Positions 45,710 to 56,070 are shown, numbered from the stretch's first letter. The stretch is DNA of 64,000 nucleotides from Enterovibrio qingdaonensis (GCF_028683135.1 NZ_JAJUBB010000006.1:186001-250000), one strand, 5' to 3'. Program-made: numbers and translations. The notes: generated by a model from the letters alone, not told the origin.

Positions 45710-46339
45710 GTGCCACTGAACACACAGCCTGACCAGTTTGGAAAGGATGACGTTGAAATTGAAAATACCGACGTTGTCTATAATGGTTACTTTAAGATGG
45801 TGAAATATCGCTTTCGTCACCGATTGTTTGCTGGCGGCTGGAGTGATGTGCTCGACAGAGAACTTTTTGAACGAGGACATGCGGTTGCCATGCTGCCTTA
45901 TGACCCTGTCACTGACGAAGTTGTATTGGTCGAGCAGATACGAATTGGTGCTATGGTCGCGAGTGATTCACCCTGGCAATTGGAAATCGTTGCTGGGATT
46001 ATCGACAAAGACGAAACGCCGGATGCCGTTGCGATTCGTGAGGCGGAAGAAGAAGCGGGACTGCAGGTTCAGTCGTTACATCCCATGACAAGTTATTTGT
46101 CGAGTTCAGGCGGGTGCTCAGAGCGTATCCATTTGTATTTGGGTATGGTCGACGCGTCGACTGCGAAAGGGGTTCACGGACTTCCTGATGAAGGTGAAGA
46201 CATTTTGGTACATGTGGTTGATAGATCAACTGCAATGGAATGGGTAGCGAATGGTAAAATTGAAAACGCTGCCTCAATTATCGCATTACAATGGCTGACG
46301 CTGAATCGAGATCATCTCGGTGTAACGTCAGGAAAGTAG
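45710..46339 (+). CDS. nudF: ADP-ribose pyrophosphatase NudF
   Basis: 209 residues, equal to E. coli, from GTG at 45710 with AAAGGGG eight bases upstream; the open frame extends 21 codons further without support. The Nudix box contains REAEEEAG with the upstream Gly. SSSGGCSERIHLYLG is conserved after it. It hydrolyses ADP-ribose to AMP and ribose-5-phosphate. First gene of the nudF-yqiB-cpdA-yqiA-parE group. Confidence 0.95.
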   Translation: MPLNTQPDQFGKDDVEIENTDVVYNGYFKMVKYRFRHRLFAGGWSDVLDRELFERGHAVAMLPYDPVTDEVVLVEQIRIGAMVASDSPWQLEIVAGIIDKDETPDAVAIREAEEEAGLQVQSLHPMTSYLSSSGGCSERIHLYLGMVDASTAKGVHGLPDEGEDILVHVVDRSTAMEWVANGKIENAASIIALQWLTLNRDHLGVTSGK

Positions 46340-46355
46340 GTTCACGGGACGTTAT

Positions 46356-46784
46356 ATGTTGAGACGAGAGTATCAGGTCGATTTAAGTGCCTTGATGCGA
46401 ATGTATGAAACAAATTACGCCAAGCTGGTAAGGCTGATGCCACGTCAAGATGACGTGGGTGAATACTGTGTTTACGAAATCCAAGGCCAAGAGTTTCAAC
46501 TGGACATTGTTGAATCCACGCGATACACAACACTGATTGATATTTGGCAGCGAGGTGAAGTGCCAAGTTATTTGCGACCGAGACTGACAGTTCGACTGTA
46601 TCATGATGCACGAGTCGCTGAAGTGTGTACCAGTCAGCAGATTTCCCGAATTCAGCCGCGCTATGATTACCCAAATCCGCGTATGCATCAACGTGACGAA
46701 AAGCGTCAGATAAATGCATTTCTTTCGGATTGGCTGGCACTGTGCCTGAAAAACGGTATAACAAAACACAACATAATTTATTAG
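46356..46784 (+). CDS. yqiB: DUF1249 protein YqiB
   Basis: 142 residues. YQVDLSALMRMYETNYAKL and LRPRLTVRLYHDARVAEVC are characteristic, and the length matches. No known activity. It always lies between nudF and cpdA in enterics and vibrios, here 16 bases after nudF. Confidence 0.93.
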   Translation: MLRREYQVDLSALMRMYETNYAKLVRLMPRQDDVGEYCVYEIQGQEFQLDIVESTRYTTLIDIWQRGEVPSYLRPRLTVRLYHDARVAEVCTSQQISRIQPRYDYPNPRMHQRDEKRQINAFLSDWLALCLKNGITKHNIIY

Positions 46785-46834
46785 TATAAGCGTTAAAGAT
46801 ATAACGCATATTTTAGATCAGGGTTTTCAAGACG

Positions 46835-47659
46835 TTGCGGATTTGCCATCTACCCAAGCAACACAGCCAAACCGTTAGGTTGTTGCAGATTACAGATACA
46901 CACCTCTTTGCAGATCATGCGGGTAGTTTACTCGGCGTGAATACGTCTGCGAGCTTTAATGCTGTTGTGAGTGAAATTTCCCGCAAAGGCGTAGAGTTTG
47001 ACGCGATTATTGCTACGGGCGATCTTTCACAAGATCATACCGCCGAGTCTTATCAGCGTTTTGTCGATGGTATCGCGCATTGGGATCAGCCATGCTACTG
47101 GCTGCCAGGAAATCACGATTACCAGCAAGAAATGAATACAGTACTGGAGCAATCTACTCTAGAGCGTTGTGATCACGTGTATGTTGGCGAGCATTGGCAA
47201 TTGGTCATGCTAGACAGCCAGGTCGCAGGCGTGCCGCACGGTCGACTTTCTGACGCGCAATTGGCGTTGTTAGAATCCACATTACGTGACAACCCAGAAC
47301 GCAATACTCTCGTGCTGTTGCACCATCACCCTTTGCCGGCGGGCAGTGCTTGGCTTGATCAACACAAACTGCACAATCAAGACGAGTTTTGGGCGGTTGT
47401 TGCAAAATATGACACGGTAAAAGGCGTGGTGTGTGGGCATATCCATCAGGCTTTGGATACACAGCACTTAGATTGCCGCGTGATGGCAGCACCTTCGACC
47501 TGTATTCAATTCAAACCAGATTCAGATGATTTTGCGTTAGATTTGACCAATCCAGGCTGGCGTGAAATTTCTCTTCACGCTGATGGGACGATTTCGACCA
47601 CGGTGGGTCGTTTGGCTGGCAATGAATTCCAGCCCGATATGAACTCTTCTGGGTACTAA
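46835..47659 (+). CDS. cpdA: 3',5'-cyclic-AMP phosphodiesterase CpdA
   Basis: 274 residues from TTG at 46835, the only in-frame start upstream of the conserved LLQITDTHLF; it should be taken with caution. The metallophosphoesterase motifs are TDTHLF, ATGDLSQD, LPGNHDY, HHHPLPAG and GHIHQ. It degrades cAMP and so tunes CRP-controlled genes. Three bases before yqiA. Confidence 0.94.
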   Translation: MRICHLPKQHSQTVRLLQITDTHLFADHAGSLLGVNTSASFNAVVSEISRKGVEFDAIIATGDLSQDHTAESYQRFVDGIAHWDQPCYWLPGNHDYQQEMNTVLEQSTLERCDHVYVGEHWQLVMLDSQVAGVPHGRLSDAQLALLESTLRDNPERNTLVLLHHHPLPAGSAWLDQHKLHNQDEFWAVVAKYDTVKGVVCGHIHQALDTQHLDCRVMAAPSTCIQFKPDSDDFALDLTNPGWREISLHADGTISTTVGRLAGNEFQPDMNSSGY

Positions 47660-47661
47660 AA

Positions 47662-48240
47662 ATGCCACCGTTATTGATTTATATTCATGGGTTTAATAGC
47701 TCTCCTTTGTCAGCAAAAGCCCAGCAGATGCGGGATTGGTGCGAAACACACCGCCCAGACATAAAGCTGGAAGTTCCCCGCCTCGCCTGTTACCCTGCCG
47801 AGGCCGCTGATCAGCTAAAAGCACTGGTGAGCACATATCAGGGTGACTATCGTATCGGTTTGGTCGGTAGTTCTTTAGGCGGTTATCTGTCGACGTGGCT
47901 CAATGCACAATTTGGCTTTCCTGCTGTGCTGGTCAACCCAGCGGTGAGACCTTACGAACTTCTTGTTGATTATTTAGGTCCCCAGCAGAACCCGTATACG
48001 GGGGAGCAATACGTCCTCGACATTCATCATATGGATGAACTTCACGCATTAGATACCAAGTCGATTTCGCATCCTGATACGATTTGGTTGCTGCAACAAG
48101 AAGGCGACGAAGTGCTGGACTATCGTCAGGCAGTCGAGATGTATCAAGGATGCAAGCAAACAATAGAAGCGGGAGGCGATCACGCTTTTGTTGGCTTCGA
48201 CAGATACCCCGCTAAAATCATCCAATTCCTTGGTCTGTGA
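47662..48240 (+). CDS. yqiA: YqiA-type esterase
   Basis: 192 residues, alpha/beta-hydrolase. IYIHGFNSSPLSAK gives the oxyanion loop, GSSLGGYLS the nucleophile elbow with Ser, GDHAFVGFD the catalytic His. It is short like E. coli YqiA, which hydrolyses acyl-CoA-type esters. Two bases after cpdA, so coupled; parE follows after 97 bases. Confidence 0.93.
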   Translation: MPPLLIYIHGFNSSPLSAKAQQMRDWCETHRPDIKLEVPRLACYPAEAADQLKALVSTYQGDYRIGLVGSSLGGYLSTWLNAQFGFPAVLVNPAVRPYELLVDYLGPQQNPYTGEQYVLDIHHMDELHALDTKSISHPDTIWLLQQEGDEVLDYRQAVEMYQGCKQTIEAGGDHAFVGFDRYPAKIIQFLGL

Positions 48241-48337
48241 GGGTAACTCACAGAATAACCTCGCCAGAAGTGTCTTTATTTGACAAGTTGGCGGGGCATC
48301 ACTGACCATGTGACAAACTTTAGAAAACCATTCATCT

Positions 48338-50230
48338 ATGACAGAGCAAGTTTATAACGCGGGCTCCATTGAAGTTCTCAATGGCCTGGAACCGGTGCGT
48401 CGTCGTCCCGGGATGTATACAGACACGACCCGTCCAAATCACCTCGGTCAAGAAGTCATTGATAACAGTGTCGATGAGGCGTTGGCTGGACATGCACGTA
48501 AAGTGGAAGTCATTCTCCACGCAGATCAGTCACTGGAAGTTATTGATGACGGCCGTGGTATGCCTGTCGACATCCACCCTGAAGAAGGGGTGTCAGGTGT
48601 CGAACTGATCCTTTGTAAGCTTCACGCTGGTGGTAAGTTCTCGAACAAGAACTACCAGTTCAGTGGCGGTTTGCACGGGGTAGGTATTTCGGTTGTAAAC
48701 GCCCTGTCTAATCGGGTTGAAGTCTCGGTTAAGCGTGACGGTCAAGTTTACGAAATCGCGTTTGAACACGGTGAAAAAGTGCAGGAGCTGACAGTCGTTG
48801 GAACTTGTGGACGCCGTGCAAAAGGCACACGCGTGCATTTCTGGCCGGATGCGAGCTACTTTGACTCCCCTAAATTCTCTGTTTCTCGCCTGAAAAACAA
48901 TTTGAAAGCCAAAGCGGTACTGTGCCCTGGCCTTGAAATTGTCTTCACCGATAAGAACACCAATGAAACCATCACCTGGTGCTATGAAAGCGGCCTGAAA
49001 GATTACTTGGCTGAAGGTGTTAAGGGTTACGAGCTGCTACCAGCTGAACCGTTTGTGGGTGACTTCAACGCACCGCACGAAGCGGCAGATTGGGCGGTGA
49101 TTTGGTTGCCTGAAGGTGGCGAACTGGTCACGGAAAGTTACGTGAACCTTATCCCGACGGCACAAGGTGGTACGCACGTTAACGGTTTGCGTCAGGGCTT
49201 ACTGGATGCAATGCGTGAGTTCTGTGAATTCCGTAACCTCCTGCCTCGTGGCGTGAAACTAACCGCTGACGATATCTGGGAACGCTGTGCGTATGTCTTG
49301 TCTGTGAAAATGCAGGACCCTCAGTTTGCCGGACAGACCAAAGAACGTTTGTCTTCTCGTCAATGTGCCGCATTTGTTTCAGGCGTGGTGAAAGACTCGT
49401 TCAGCTTGTGGCTGAATGAGCGCCCGCAACTGGCAGAACAGCTAGCTGAAGTCTGTATTGCGAACGCGCACCGCCGAATGCGTGCAGCGAAAAAGGTTGT
49501 GCGTAAGAAAGTGGCGTCTGGCCCAGCACTGCCTGGCAAGCTGACAGACTGTTCAATGCAAGATCTGGCTCGTACTGAACTCTTCCTTGTGGAAGGTGAC
49601 TCGGCAGGTGGCTCAGCCAAACAGGCACGTGACCGTGAATTCCAAGCCATCATGCCGCTGCGTGGTAAAATTCTGAACACGTGGGAAGTGTCAGCCGATC
49701 AGGTTCTGGCATCTCAAGAAGTTCATGATATTTCTGTCGCGTTAGGTATTGACCCAGATAGCGAAGACTTGTCAGGTTTGCGCTACGGTAAGGTTTGCAT
49801 CCTCGCCGATGCGGACTCGGATGGTCTGCACATTGCGACCTTGTTGTGCGCGTTGTTTGTGAAGCATTTCCATGCACTGGTTAAAGCGGGACATGTCTAC
49901 GTGGCGATGCCACCCCTGTACCGTATCGACTGTGGCAAAGAAGTGTATTACGCGCTCGATGACGAAGAAAAAGCCGGTGTGCTTGAGCGTCTGAGCAAGA
50001 AGCGCGCGAAGATCGACGTACAACGCTTTAAAGGTCTGGGTGAGATGAACCCACTTCAGCTGCGTGAAACCACCATGGATCCGAATACCCGTCGTTTGGT
50101 GCAACTTACCATTGACGACCAAGAAGAAACGGATCGCATGATGGACATGCTTCTCGGTAAGAAGCGCGCAGAAGATCGTCGCCACTGGTTGCAAGACAAA
50201 GGCGACATGGCTGAGCTGACAGAAATTTAA
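48338..50230 (+). CDS. parE: Topoisomerase IV subunit B ParE
   Basis: 630 residues. GHKL ATPase (DNSVDEALAG, DDGRGMPVD, GGLHGVG), transducer (QGGTHVNG) and TOPRIM domain (EGDSAGG, DADSDG) are all intact. With ParC it decatenates daughter chromosomes. 28 bases before parC, unlike E. coli where genes intervene. Very close to E. coli along its whole length. Confidence 0.98.
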   Translation: MTEQVYNAGSIEVLNGLEPVRRRPGMYTDTTRPNHLGQEVIDNSVDEALAGHARKVEVILHADQSLEVIDDGRGMPVDIHPEEGVSGVELILCKLHAGGKFSNKNYQFSGGLHGVGISVVNALSNRVEVSVKRDGQVYEIAFEHGEKVQELTVVGTCGRRAKGTRVHFWPDASYFDSPKFSVSRLKNNLKAKAVLCPGLEIVFTDKNTNETITWCYESGLKDYLAEGVKGYELLPAEPFVGDFNAPHEAADWAVIWLPEGGELVTESYVNLIPTAQGGTHVNGLRQGLLDAMREFCEFRNLLPRGVKLTADDIWERCAYVLSVKMQDPQFAGQTKERLSSRQCAAFVSGVVKDSFSLWLNERPQLAEQLAEVCIANAHRRMRAAKKVVRKKVASGPALPGKLTDCSMQDLARTELFLVEGDSAGGSAKQARDREFQAIMPLRGKILNTWEVSADQVLASQEVHDISVALGIDPDSEDLSGLRYGKVCILADADSDGLHIATLLCALFVKHFHALVKAGHVYVAMPPLYRIDCGKEVYYALDDEEKAGVLERLSKKRAKIDVQRFKGLGEMNPLQLRETTMDPNTRRLVQLTIDDQEETDRMMDMLLGKKRAEDRRHWLQDKGDMAELTEI

Positions 50231-50258
50231 GAAAGCATTTTAGAATCGGACGTTTTCA

Positions 50259-52532
50259 ATGACTGATATCACTTATGACGGTGTCGAACAGCTTCCGCTA
50301 AGGAAGTTTACCGAGGATGCATACCTCAACTATTCGATGTACGTCATCATGGACCGCGCATTGCCGTTTATCGGCGACGGTCTGAAGCCTGTACAGCGTC
50401 GTATTATCTATGCGATGTCTGAGCTGGGTTTGTCGGCAACGGCGAAATACAAAAAATCTGCGCGTACCGTGGGTGACGTGTTGGGTAAATATCACCCGCA
50501 CGGTGACTCTGCCTGTTACGAAGCCATGGTATTGATGGCACAGCCGTTCTCTTATCGCTACCCATTGGTAGACGGTCAGGGTAACTGGGGTGCACCGGAT
50601 GACCCGAAATCCTTCGCAGCAATGCGTTATACCGAATCGCGCCTGTCTCGCTTCTCAGAGGTGTTACTGAGCGAATTGGGGCAGGGCACAGTAGATTGGC
50701 AGCCAAACTTCGACGGCACGATGAAAGAGCCGAAGACATTGCCTGCACGCTTGCCGCATATTCTTCTGAACGGCGTTACCGGTATTGCCGTAGGTATGGC
50801 GACCGATATTCCACCGCATAACGCGCGCGAAATGGCGAATGCGCTGGTGGCATTGATTGACGAACCTAAGATGGATTTGGACGGTGTTCTTGAGCACGTA
50901 AAAGGTCCTGACTACCCGACAGAAGCTGAAATCATCACGCCGCGTGTTGAGCTGAAAAAGCTGTACCGTGAAGGCCGTGGTTCGGTCAGAATGCGTGCCT
51001 GTTGGCATAAAGAAAACGGCGATATCGTTATCACCGCACTGCCGCATCAAGTGTCTGGCGCGAAGTTGCTCGAGCAGATTGCTAATCAAATGCGCGCGAA
51101 AAAGCTGCCGATGGTTGACGATCTTCGTGACGAGTCTGATCACGAAAACCCAACGCGTATCGTGATTGTGCCGCGCTCTAACCGTATCGATTGTGATCAG
51201 CTGATGAATCACCTGTTTGCCTCGACCGATTTAGAAAGAAGCTACCGCGTAAACCTGAACATGATTGGCCTTGACGGTCGTCCTCAGGTGAAAGGCTTGC
51301 TGCGTATTCTGACCGAATGGTTGGAGTTCCGTCGCGAGACCGTGCGTCGTCGCTTGCAATACCGCTTAGACAAAGTGCTGGCGCGTTTGCATATTCTTGA
51401 AGGCCTGTTGGCGGCGTATCTCAACATTGATGAAGTGATTGAGATCATCCGCACCGAAGACGAGCCGAAAAAAGAACTGATGAGCCGTTTTGGCCTCAGT
51501 GAAAAACAAGCAGAAGCGATCCTTGAGATCAAACTTCGTCAATTGGCGAAGTTGGAAGAGATCAAGATCCGTGGTGAGCAAGACGAACTCAACAAAGAGC
51601 GCGAACAGTTGGAGAAACTGCTGGGCTCAGAGCGTCGTATGAACACCTTGCTGAAAAAAGAAATTATTGCTGATGCAGAGAAATACGGTGATGAGCGTCG
51701 CTCGCCATTGGTTGAGCGTGCAGAAGCGAAAGCACTGACAGAGCGTGATTTGGTGCCGAGTGAACCGATCACCGTTGTGCTGTCAGAAAAAGGTTGGATC
51801 CGCCATGCGAAAGGGCACGATGTTGACCCTTCAACCTTGAGCTACAAATCCGGTGATGGCTACATGGCCGCAGCGCGCGGTAAGAGTAACCAGCCTGCGG
51901 TATTTATCGGTACCGATGGGCGCAGCTATGCGCTTGAGTCGCACAGTCTGCCGTCGGCACGCAGTCAGGGTGAACCAATTACAGGTCGCTTGAATATCAC
52001 GGCTGGCACGTCTATTCGTCACGTTCTGATGGGTGACAACGCCAACTTGATGCTGATGGCGTCAGATGCGGGCTATGGTTTCGTTTGTAAACACGACGAT
52101 TTGTTGTCGAAAAACCGCAGCGGTAAGGCTCTGCTGAGCTTGCCTCAGGCGTCTGAAGTGATGCCACCGCAAAAAGTGGGTGATATCGACAGTGATGACA
52201 TCATCGCGATCACCAACGAAGGGCGCATGCTGGTCTTCCCAGTGAAAGAGCTGCCGCAATTGGGCAAAGGGAAGGGGAATAAGATCATCAATATTCCTGC
52301 CGCCCGTGCCAAAGCGCGTGAAGAACTCCTTTCTCAGTTGTTCGTGGTCCCACAGGGTGCAACAGTGACGTTGCATGCTGGTAAGCGCAAGTTGTCATTG
52401 AAACCGACGGACGTTGATAACTTCCGTGGTGAGCGAGGCCGACGTGGTTCGATGCTGCCTCGAGGTCTTCAGCGTGTTACTGCGATTGAAATTTCAACGC
52501 CGCAAGACACGGTAGATACGCCGGAAGCATAA
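50259..52532 (+). CDS. parC: Topoisomerase IV subunit A ParC
   Basis: 757 residues. The winged-helix domain has [15 protein letters not shown] with Ser84 and Glu88, the quinolone-sensitive residues (Ser80/Glu84 in E. coli), and the catalytic Tyr in [11 protein letters not shown] coiled coil and a C-terminal beta-pinwheel follow. Terminator CCCTCC-gctct-GGAGGG after the stop. Confidence 0.98.
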   Translation: MTDITYDGVEQLPLRKFTEDAYLNYSMYVIMDRALPFIGDGLKPVQRRIIYAMSELGLSATAKYKKSARTVGDVLGKYHPHGDSACYEAMVLMAQPFSYRYPLVDGQGNWGAPDDPKSFAAMRYTESRLSRFSEVLLSELGQGTVDWQPNFDGTMKEPKTLPARLPHILLNGVTGIAVGMATDIPPHNAREMANALVALIDEPKMDLDGVLEHVKGPDYPTEAEIITPRVELKKLYREGRGSVRMRACWHKENGDIVITALPHQVSGAKLLEQIANQMRAKKLPMVDDLRDESDHENPTRIVIVPRSNRIDCDQLMNHLFASTDLERSYRVNLNMIGLDGRPQVKGLLRILTEWLEFRRETVRRRLQYRLDKVLARLHILEGLLAAYLNIDEVIEIIRTEDEPKKELMSRFGLSEKQAEAILEIKLRQLAKLEEIKIRGEQDELNKEREQLEKLLGSERRMNTLLKKEIIADAEKYGDERRSPLVERAEAKALTERDLVPSEPITVVLSEKGWIRHAKGHDVDPSTLSYKSGDGYMAAARGKSNQPAVFIGTDGRSYALESHSLPSARSQGEPITGRLNITAGTSIRHVLMGDNANLMLMASDAGYGFVCKHDDLLSKNRSGKALLSLPQASEVMPPQKVGDIDSDDIIAITNEGRMLVFPVKELPQLGKGKGNKIINIPAARAKAREELLSQLFVVPQGATVTLHAGKRKLSLKPTDVDNFRGERGRRGSMLPRGLQRVTAIEISTPQDTVDTPEA

Positions 52533-52537
52533 TCCTA

Positions 52538-52562
52538 AAACCCTCCGCTCTGGAGGGTTTTT
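52538..52562 (+). terminator. parC terminator
   Basis: AAAACCCTCC-gctct-GGAGGGTTTT plus T-run. Confidence 0.9.
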
Positions 52563-52789
52563 TTATCCCAATTCGGCCTGAAATAGAACGTGTTCTGGAT
52601 AATTGGATATGTCCGTCAAAAATGTTTCGACAAAGAGTGATGAATTTTATTTTCGGACACGTATACTAGGGCCAGAAATTTTTAGCGCACACCTGTACGC
52701 TTAAAACGTAAAGCGATTCTCAGGTAGCAATTCCCAAACCTTTCCAGCGGTTAACTGGCGTAAAGGTCAACAGACCCTAGGAGAAAAGA

Positions 52790-53515
52790 ATGTACTTTAT
52801 ACTGCGACTGTTGGCTGTCGCGTTGTTTGCGATTTTCATGCTTGTATTCGGTTGTGGTTATTGCCTGTTCAGCCCGAGAAATCCAAAGCACGTTTATACT
52901 TTTGGCCGTATGTTCGGCAAGCTTTCTTCCCTTTTTGGTATCAAGTTGGAGCTTCGCCAATCAGAAGCCTCTAAGCAAGTCGGTACCTGCGTGTATATCG
53001 CTAACCACCAAAGTAACTGGGATTTGGTCACTGTATCTAACGCAGTGCGTCCTGGTGCAGTAACCGTGGGCAAGAAAAGCCTGGCTTACATTCCTATCTT
53101 TGGCACCTTGTACTGGCTAACCGGTAACATCCTGATTGACCGTAATAACCGTAGCAAAGCCATGGGCACCATCGGACAGGTGGTGGACCAAATCAAAGAC
53201 AATAACGTGTCTGTTTGGCTGTTCCCTGAAGGTACTCGTTCACGTGGTCGCGGTATGCTGCCATTCAAAACAGGTGCTTTCCATGCAGCGATTGGTGCAG
53301 GCGTACCAATCGTACCAATCGTGTGTAGCTCGACTGGTCACTTGGAAGTATCTCGCCGCAATAACGGTCATATCATTGTGGAAGTGATGGATCCTATTTC
53401 AACAGAAGGCTACACCAAAGATCAGGTTAGGGAGCTCTCGAAGCATTGCCATGACTTGATGGTGGCGAAACTTGCAGAATTGGACGCGGAAGTGGCTGAG
53501 TTGAATAAGAAGTAA
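52790..53515 (+). CDS. plsC: 1-acylglycerol-3-phosphate acyltransferase PlsC
   Basis: 241 residues. An N-terminal membrane helix (about 4-24) is followed by NHQSNWD (H-x4-D, His73-Asp78), FPEGTRSRG and VPIVPIVCSS. It adds the second acyl chain to make phosphatidic acid, the step after PlsY. It lies downstream of parC, as in E. coli, with AGGAG before the ATG. Confidence 0.96.
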   Translation: MYFILRLLAVALFAIFMLVFGCGYCLFSPRNPKHVYTFGRMFGKLSSLFGIKLELRQSEASKQVGTCVYIANHQSNWDLVTVSNAVRPGAVTVGKKSLAYIPIFGTLYWLTGNILIDRNNRSKAMGTIGQVVDQIKDNNVSVWLFPEGTRSRGRGMLPFKTGAFHAAIGAGVPIVPIVCSSTGHLEVSRRNNGHIIVEVMDPISTEGYTKDQVRELSKHCHDLMVAKLAELDAEVAELNKK

Positions 53516-53540
53516 TACACTTCATCTACAAAACGAACAG

Positions 53541-53566
53541 AAAGGATACGCTCATGCGTATCCTTT
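53541..53566 (+). terminator. plsC terminator
   Basis: AAAGGATACGC-tcat-GCGTATCCTTT followed by TGTATTTT. Confidence 0.85.
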
Positions 53567-53602
53567 TGTATTTTCAGGCACTGTAAAAGAAGTAAGACAG
53601 AT

Positions 53603-54139
53603 ATGCTGAAAAATCAGGTAGTTCTAGTAACCGAGAAAGGCGAGCCAGTTGGGTTAGCAGAAAAAATGGCGGCTCATCAAGAAGGATTATTGCACCTGGC
53701 GTTTTCGGTGATGATTTACCGAGATACGACCGAAGGCCGAGAATACTTATTGCAACAGCGTGCGCTCAGCAAATATCACAGTGGCGGACTGTGGACGAAT
53801 ACTTGCTGCTCTCACCCAATGCAAGGTGAGGCGTTTGAGGTAGCCGCGAAGCGTCGTTTGTTTGAAGAGTTAGGTATTGAGGTACCGCTTGAGTTCGCAA
53901 TGGGCGAAATGTTTTGTTATCGCGCGGAACTCGATAATAACCTGACCGAACATGAATTGGACCAAATCATTCTGTGTAAAGTTGACGATGTGCCGTTAAA
54001 TCCAAACCCAGACGAAGTGATGGGCTGGCGTTGGTGGCCACAGCAAGAGCTCGCCTCTGCCATGCAGGTGTCACCAGAATGCTTTACCGCCTGGTTTACG
54101 CAAGTGGTTGAGAAGGTCGAAACCCAGCTACAACATTAA
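53603..54139 (+). CDS. idi: Isopentenyl-diphosphate delta-isomerase, type I
   Basis: 178 residues, Nudix-like fold. HLAFSVMIY, WTNTCCSHP (catalytic Cys69, His71) and EHELDQI (Glu116/Glu118) match the metal and catalytic sites. It interconverts IPP and DMAPP for isoprenoids. Single-gene unit with a terminator shared with the convergent gene. Confidence 0.96.
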   Translation: MLKNQVVLVTEKGEPVGLAEKMAAHQEGLLHLAFSVMIYRDTTEGREYLLQQRALSKYHSGGLWTNTCCSHPMQGEAFEVAAKRRLFEELGIEVPLEFAMGEMFCYRAELDNNLTEHELDQIILCKVDDVPLNPNPDEVMGWRWWPQQELASAMQVSPECFTAWFTQVVEKVETQLQH

Positions 54140-54166
54140 TGGGTGAATACGTCGACGCATAAAAAC

Positions 54167-54192
54167 AAAAAGCACCGAGAGCGGTGCTTTTT
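54167..54192. terminator. Bidirectional terminator
   Basis: AAAAAGCACCG-agag-CGGTGCTTTTT between idi and the leftward ATP-binding protein. Confidence 0.88.
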
Positions 54193-54213
54193 TGTCTTTG
54201 TTTTAAGCAGAAC

Positions 54214-54912
54214 TTAGGCAGGAATAAGCTCTTGAAAGTAATAACCGGGATGGTCTGGGTTATTGTTTCCTGCATATTTTTTGGTGACGACGTCGCCTTT
54301 GGTGAAGGCGACGGGGTGTTTGAAGTCAGGACCATCGTAAACAAAGGTATGGAACTCGCCATTTTCACCGCATGGGTCAACGTCGTCTGGCAAGCTGTCG
54401 AGGAAGTCCTGATCTAGCTCTCTTCCCACAAAATCCTGGCTTAATTTGCTTCCGTCAACCGCGACCACAACGGCTTTAATGCCCAGTTCAAACAAGGTTT
54501 GCATCAAGGCTCTCGTGTCTTTTTTCCATAGTGGAAACAGGGCTTTTACGTTAACTGTTGCCAATTGCGCTTCACGGCTGGCACGTAGATCCTCTAAATA
54601 GATGTCACCAAATATCGCATGGGTGCAGTCTAAGGCTTTGAGCTCTGCGACTGCATTCGACATGATATTTTCATACTGCTCCATGGTGACGGTCTCAGGC
54701 AGCCATACTGTTTTTAACGGTAAGCCGAGAGACTCTGCTTGTTTCTCAAGCAGTGAAACATGGACGCCATGCATAGACACACGTTGATGCGCTTCATTGG
54801 CTGAGGTCAGCAGGGTTTTGACATTAATGCTAGGGTCACGCAGCGCATAGTAAAGGGCCATGGTGCTGTCTTTACCACTGCTCCAGTTAAAATAGGCGTT
54901 CAGGATGGTCAT
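54214..54912 (-). CDS. PP-loop ATP-pyrophosphatase, Dph6/DUF71 family
   Basis: 232 residues from ATG 54910-54912 (GTG four codons up is possible). The PP-loop motif SSGKDSTMA is near residue 9; the family hallmark is GENGEFHTFVYDGPDF near 185. In eukaryotes and archaea this fold makes diphthamide; the bacterial substrate is not known since diphthamide is absent. It looks complete. Convergent with idi. Confidence 0.9.
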   Translation of the reverse strand: MTILNAYFNWSSGKDSTMALYYALRDPSINVKTLLTSANEAHQRVSMHGVHVSLLEKQAESLGLPLKTVWLPETVTMEQYENIMSNAVAELKALDCTHAIFGDIYLEDLRASREAQLATVNVKALFPLWKKDTRALMQTLFELGIKAVVVAVDGSKLSQDFVGRELDQDFLDSLPDDVDPCGENGEFHTFVYDGPDFKHPVAFTKGDVVTKKYAGNNNPDHPGYYFQELIPA

Positions 54913-54951
54913 GGAATGATTCACTTCGGTGAGGATAGAGACGAAAAAAAA

Positions 54952-54970
54952 CGCTACCGAGTGGGCAGCG
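54952..54970 (-). terminator. ridA terminator
   Basis: CGCTGCC-cactc-GGTAGCG on the minus strand (one G-U) then TTTTTTTT, 20 bases after the ridA stop. Confidence 0.75.
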
Positions 54971-54989
54971 CCTTTTTTATCGAATACGA

Positions 54990-55379
54990 TTACTTACGTA
55001 CAGCAATAGCTTCGATTTCGATACCAACGTCTTTAGGAAGGCGGGCAACTTCTACGCAAGAACGTGCTGGGTAATGCTCAACGCCGTGTTCGTCGAAGAA
55101 TTTGCCGTAAACGTCGTTAACTGTGCCAAAATCGTTTAGATCTTTCACGAAAACAGTCATTTTGACGATATCGCCAACTTTCAGGCCAGATGACTCAACC
55201 ACCGCTTTCACGTTTTCCAGAGACTGACGCGCTTGTGCTGCGATATCTGGAGAAATTTCACCAGTCACAGGGTTTACAGGGATTTGGCCAGAGGTCAGAA
55301 CCATGCTGCCTAGGTCAACGCCTTGAATGTATGGGCCAATCGCGGCTGGTGCGTGTTCAGTGTGAAGCACTTTAGTCAT
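54990..55379 (-). CDS. ridA: Enamine/imine deaminase RidA
   Basis: 129 residues. GPYIQGVDLGSMVLTSGQIP, the active-site Arg in ARSCVEVARLPKD and IEIEAIAV are characteristic. It is a trimeric cytoplasmic enzyme that removes reactive 2-aminoacrylate. It lies beside pyrBI as in E. coli (tdcF/ridA cluster). Confidence 0.96.
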   Translation of the reverse strand: MTKVLHTEHAPAAIGPYIQGVDLGSMVLTSGQIPVNPVTGEISPDIAAQARQSLENVKAVVESSGLKVGDIVKMTVFVKDLNDFGTVNDVYGKFFDEHGVEHYPARSCVEVARLPKDVGIEIEAIAVRK

Positions 55380-55418
55380 TTACCTATCCTTACTTTTTAA
55401 TATTTCACGGAAACAGGG

Positions 55419-55450
55419 TATACCAAGCTTCTTCAGGTAACTTGGGTATA
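55419..55450. repeat. TATACC(C)AAG interspersed repeat, short copy
   Basis: TATACCAAG and CTTGGGTATA arms around CTTCAGGTAA; internally shortened relative to the copy at 45451. Located between ridA and the pyrI terminator. Confidence 0.55.
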
Positions 55451-55543
55451 AGCACTTAGTCTGCATCTTGCCAGCACTTACGTAAACCCAGAACATCACA
55501 TTTTAACGCGGTTTCTGGGGTTGTGAGTGCCTTAACAGTAATA

Positions 55544-55571
55544 AAAAAACCGGTGTTCACACCGGTTTTTT
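55544..55571 (-). terminator. pyrBI terminator
   Basis: AAAAAACCGGTG-ttca-CACCGGTTTTTT, 15 bases after the pyrI stop. Confidence 0.9.
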
Positions 55572-55585
55572 AGGTATTTCGACGA

Positions 55586-56053
55586 TCAGTGACTTTCGGT
55601 CATGATTTCGCGCGAGAATACCTTCTCGCAGTATTTACACTTAAGCTGCACATCGTCAGCTTTTTCAATCACGTTGAAGCTGCTCTCGACGGCTTTTTCG
55701 TCGTGAGTGATGCAATTCGTGTTTGGACAGCGGTATACCCCCAGAATACTGTCAGGCAAAGTCAAAGGAAGCTTGGCAACGACTTCGTAGTTTTCAATCT
55801 GATTGACCGTCGCATTCGGTGCGTACAGTGCCAGTTGCTGTGCCTGTTCTTTAGACACGAAAATGTTCTCGATCTTAATGAGATCTTTCGCGCCCAGTGC
55901 CGATGATGGCAAGTTCAGGCCAACCGTGACACGTTGATTGGTTTTATGAAGTTTGAACAGCTTCATCACTTTAAAGCCGACATTGGCAGGGATATGGTCG
56001 ATAACGGTACCGTTCTTGATCGCTTCAACCTGTAGTTTATGTTCTTTTACCAT
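55586..56053 (-). CDS. pyrI: Aspartate carbamoyltransferase regulatory subunit PyrI
   Basis: 155 residues. Allosteric domain (1-100) binds CTP and ATP; the zinc domain has Cys109, Cys114, Cys139 and Cys142. It assembles with PyrB in the 2C3-3R2 holoenzyme. Seventeen bases after pyrB; transcript under pyrL attenuation. Confidence 0.97.
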   Translation of the reverse strand: MVKEHKLQVEAIKNGTVIDHIPANVGFKVMKLFKLHKTNQRVTVGLNLPSSALGAKDLIKIENIFVSKEQAQQLALYAPNATVNQIENYEVVAKLPLTLPDSILGVYRCPNTNCITHDEKAVESSFNVIEKADDVQLKCKYCEKVFSREIMTESH

Positions 56054-56070
56054 CTTGTTTTACTCCCGCC

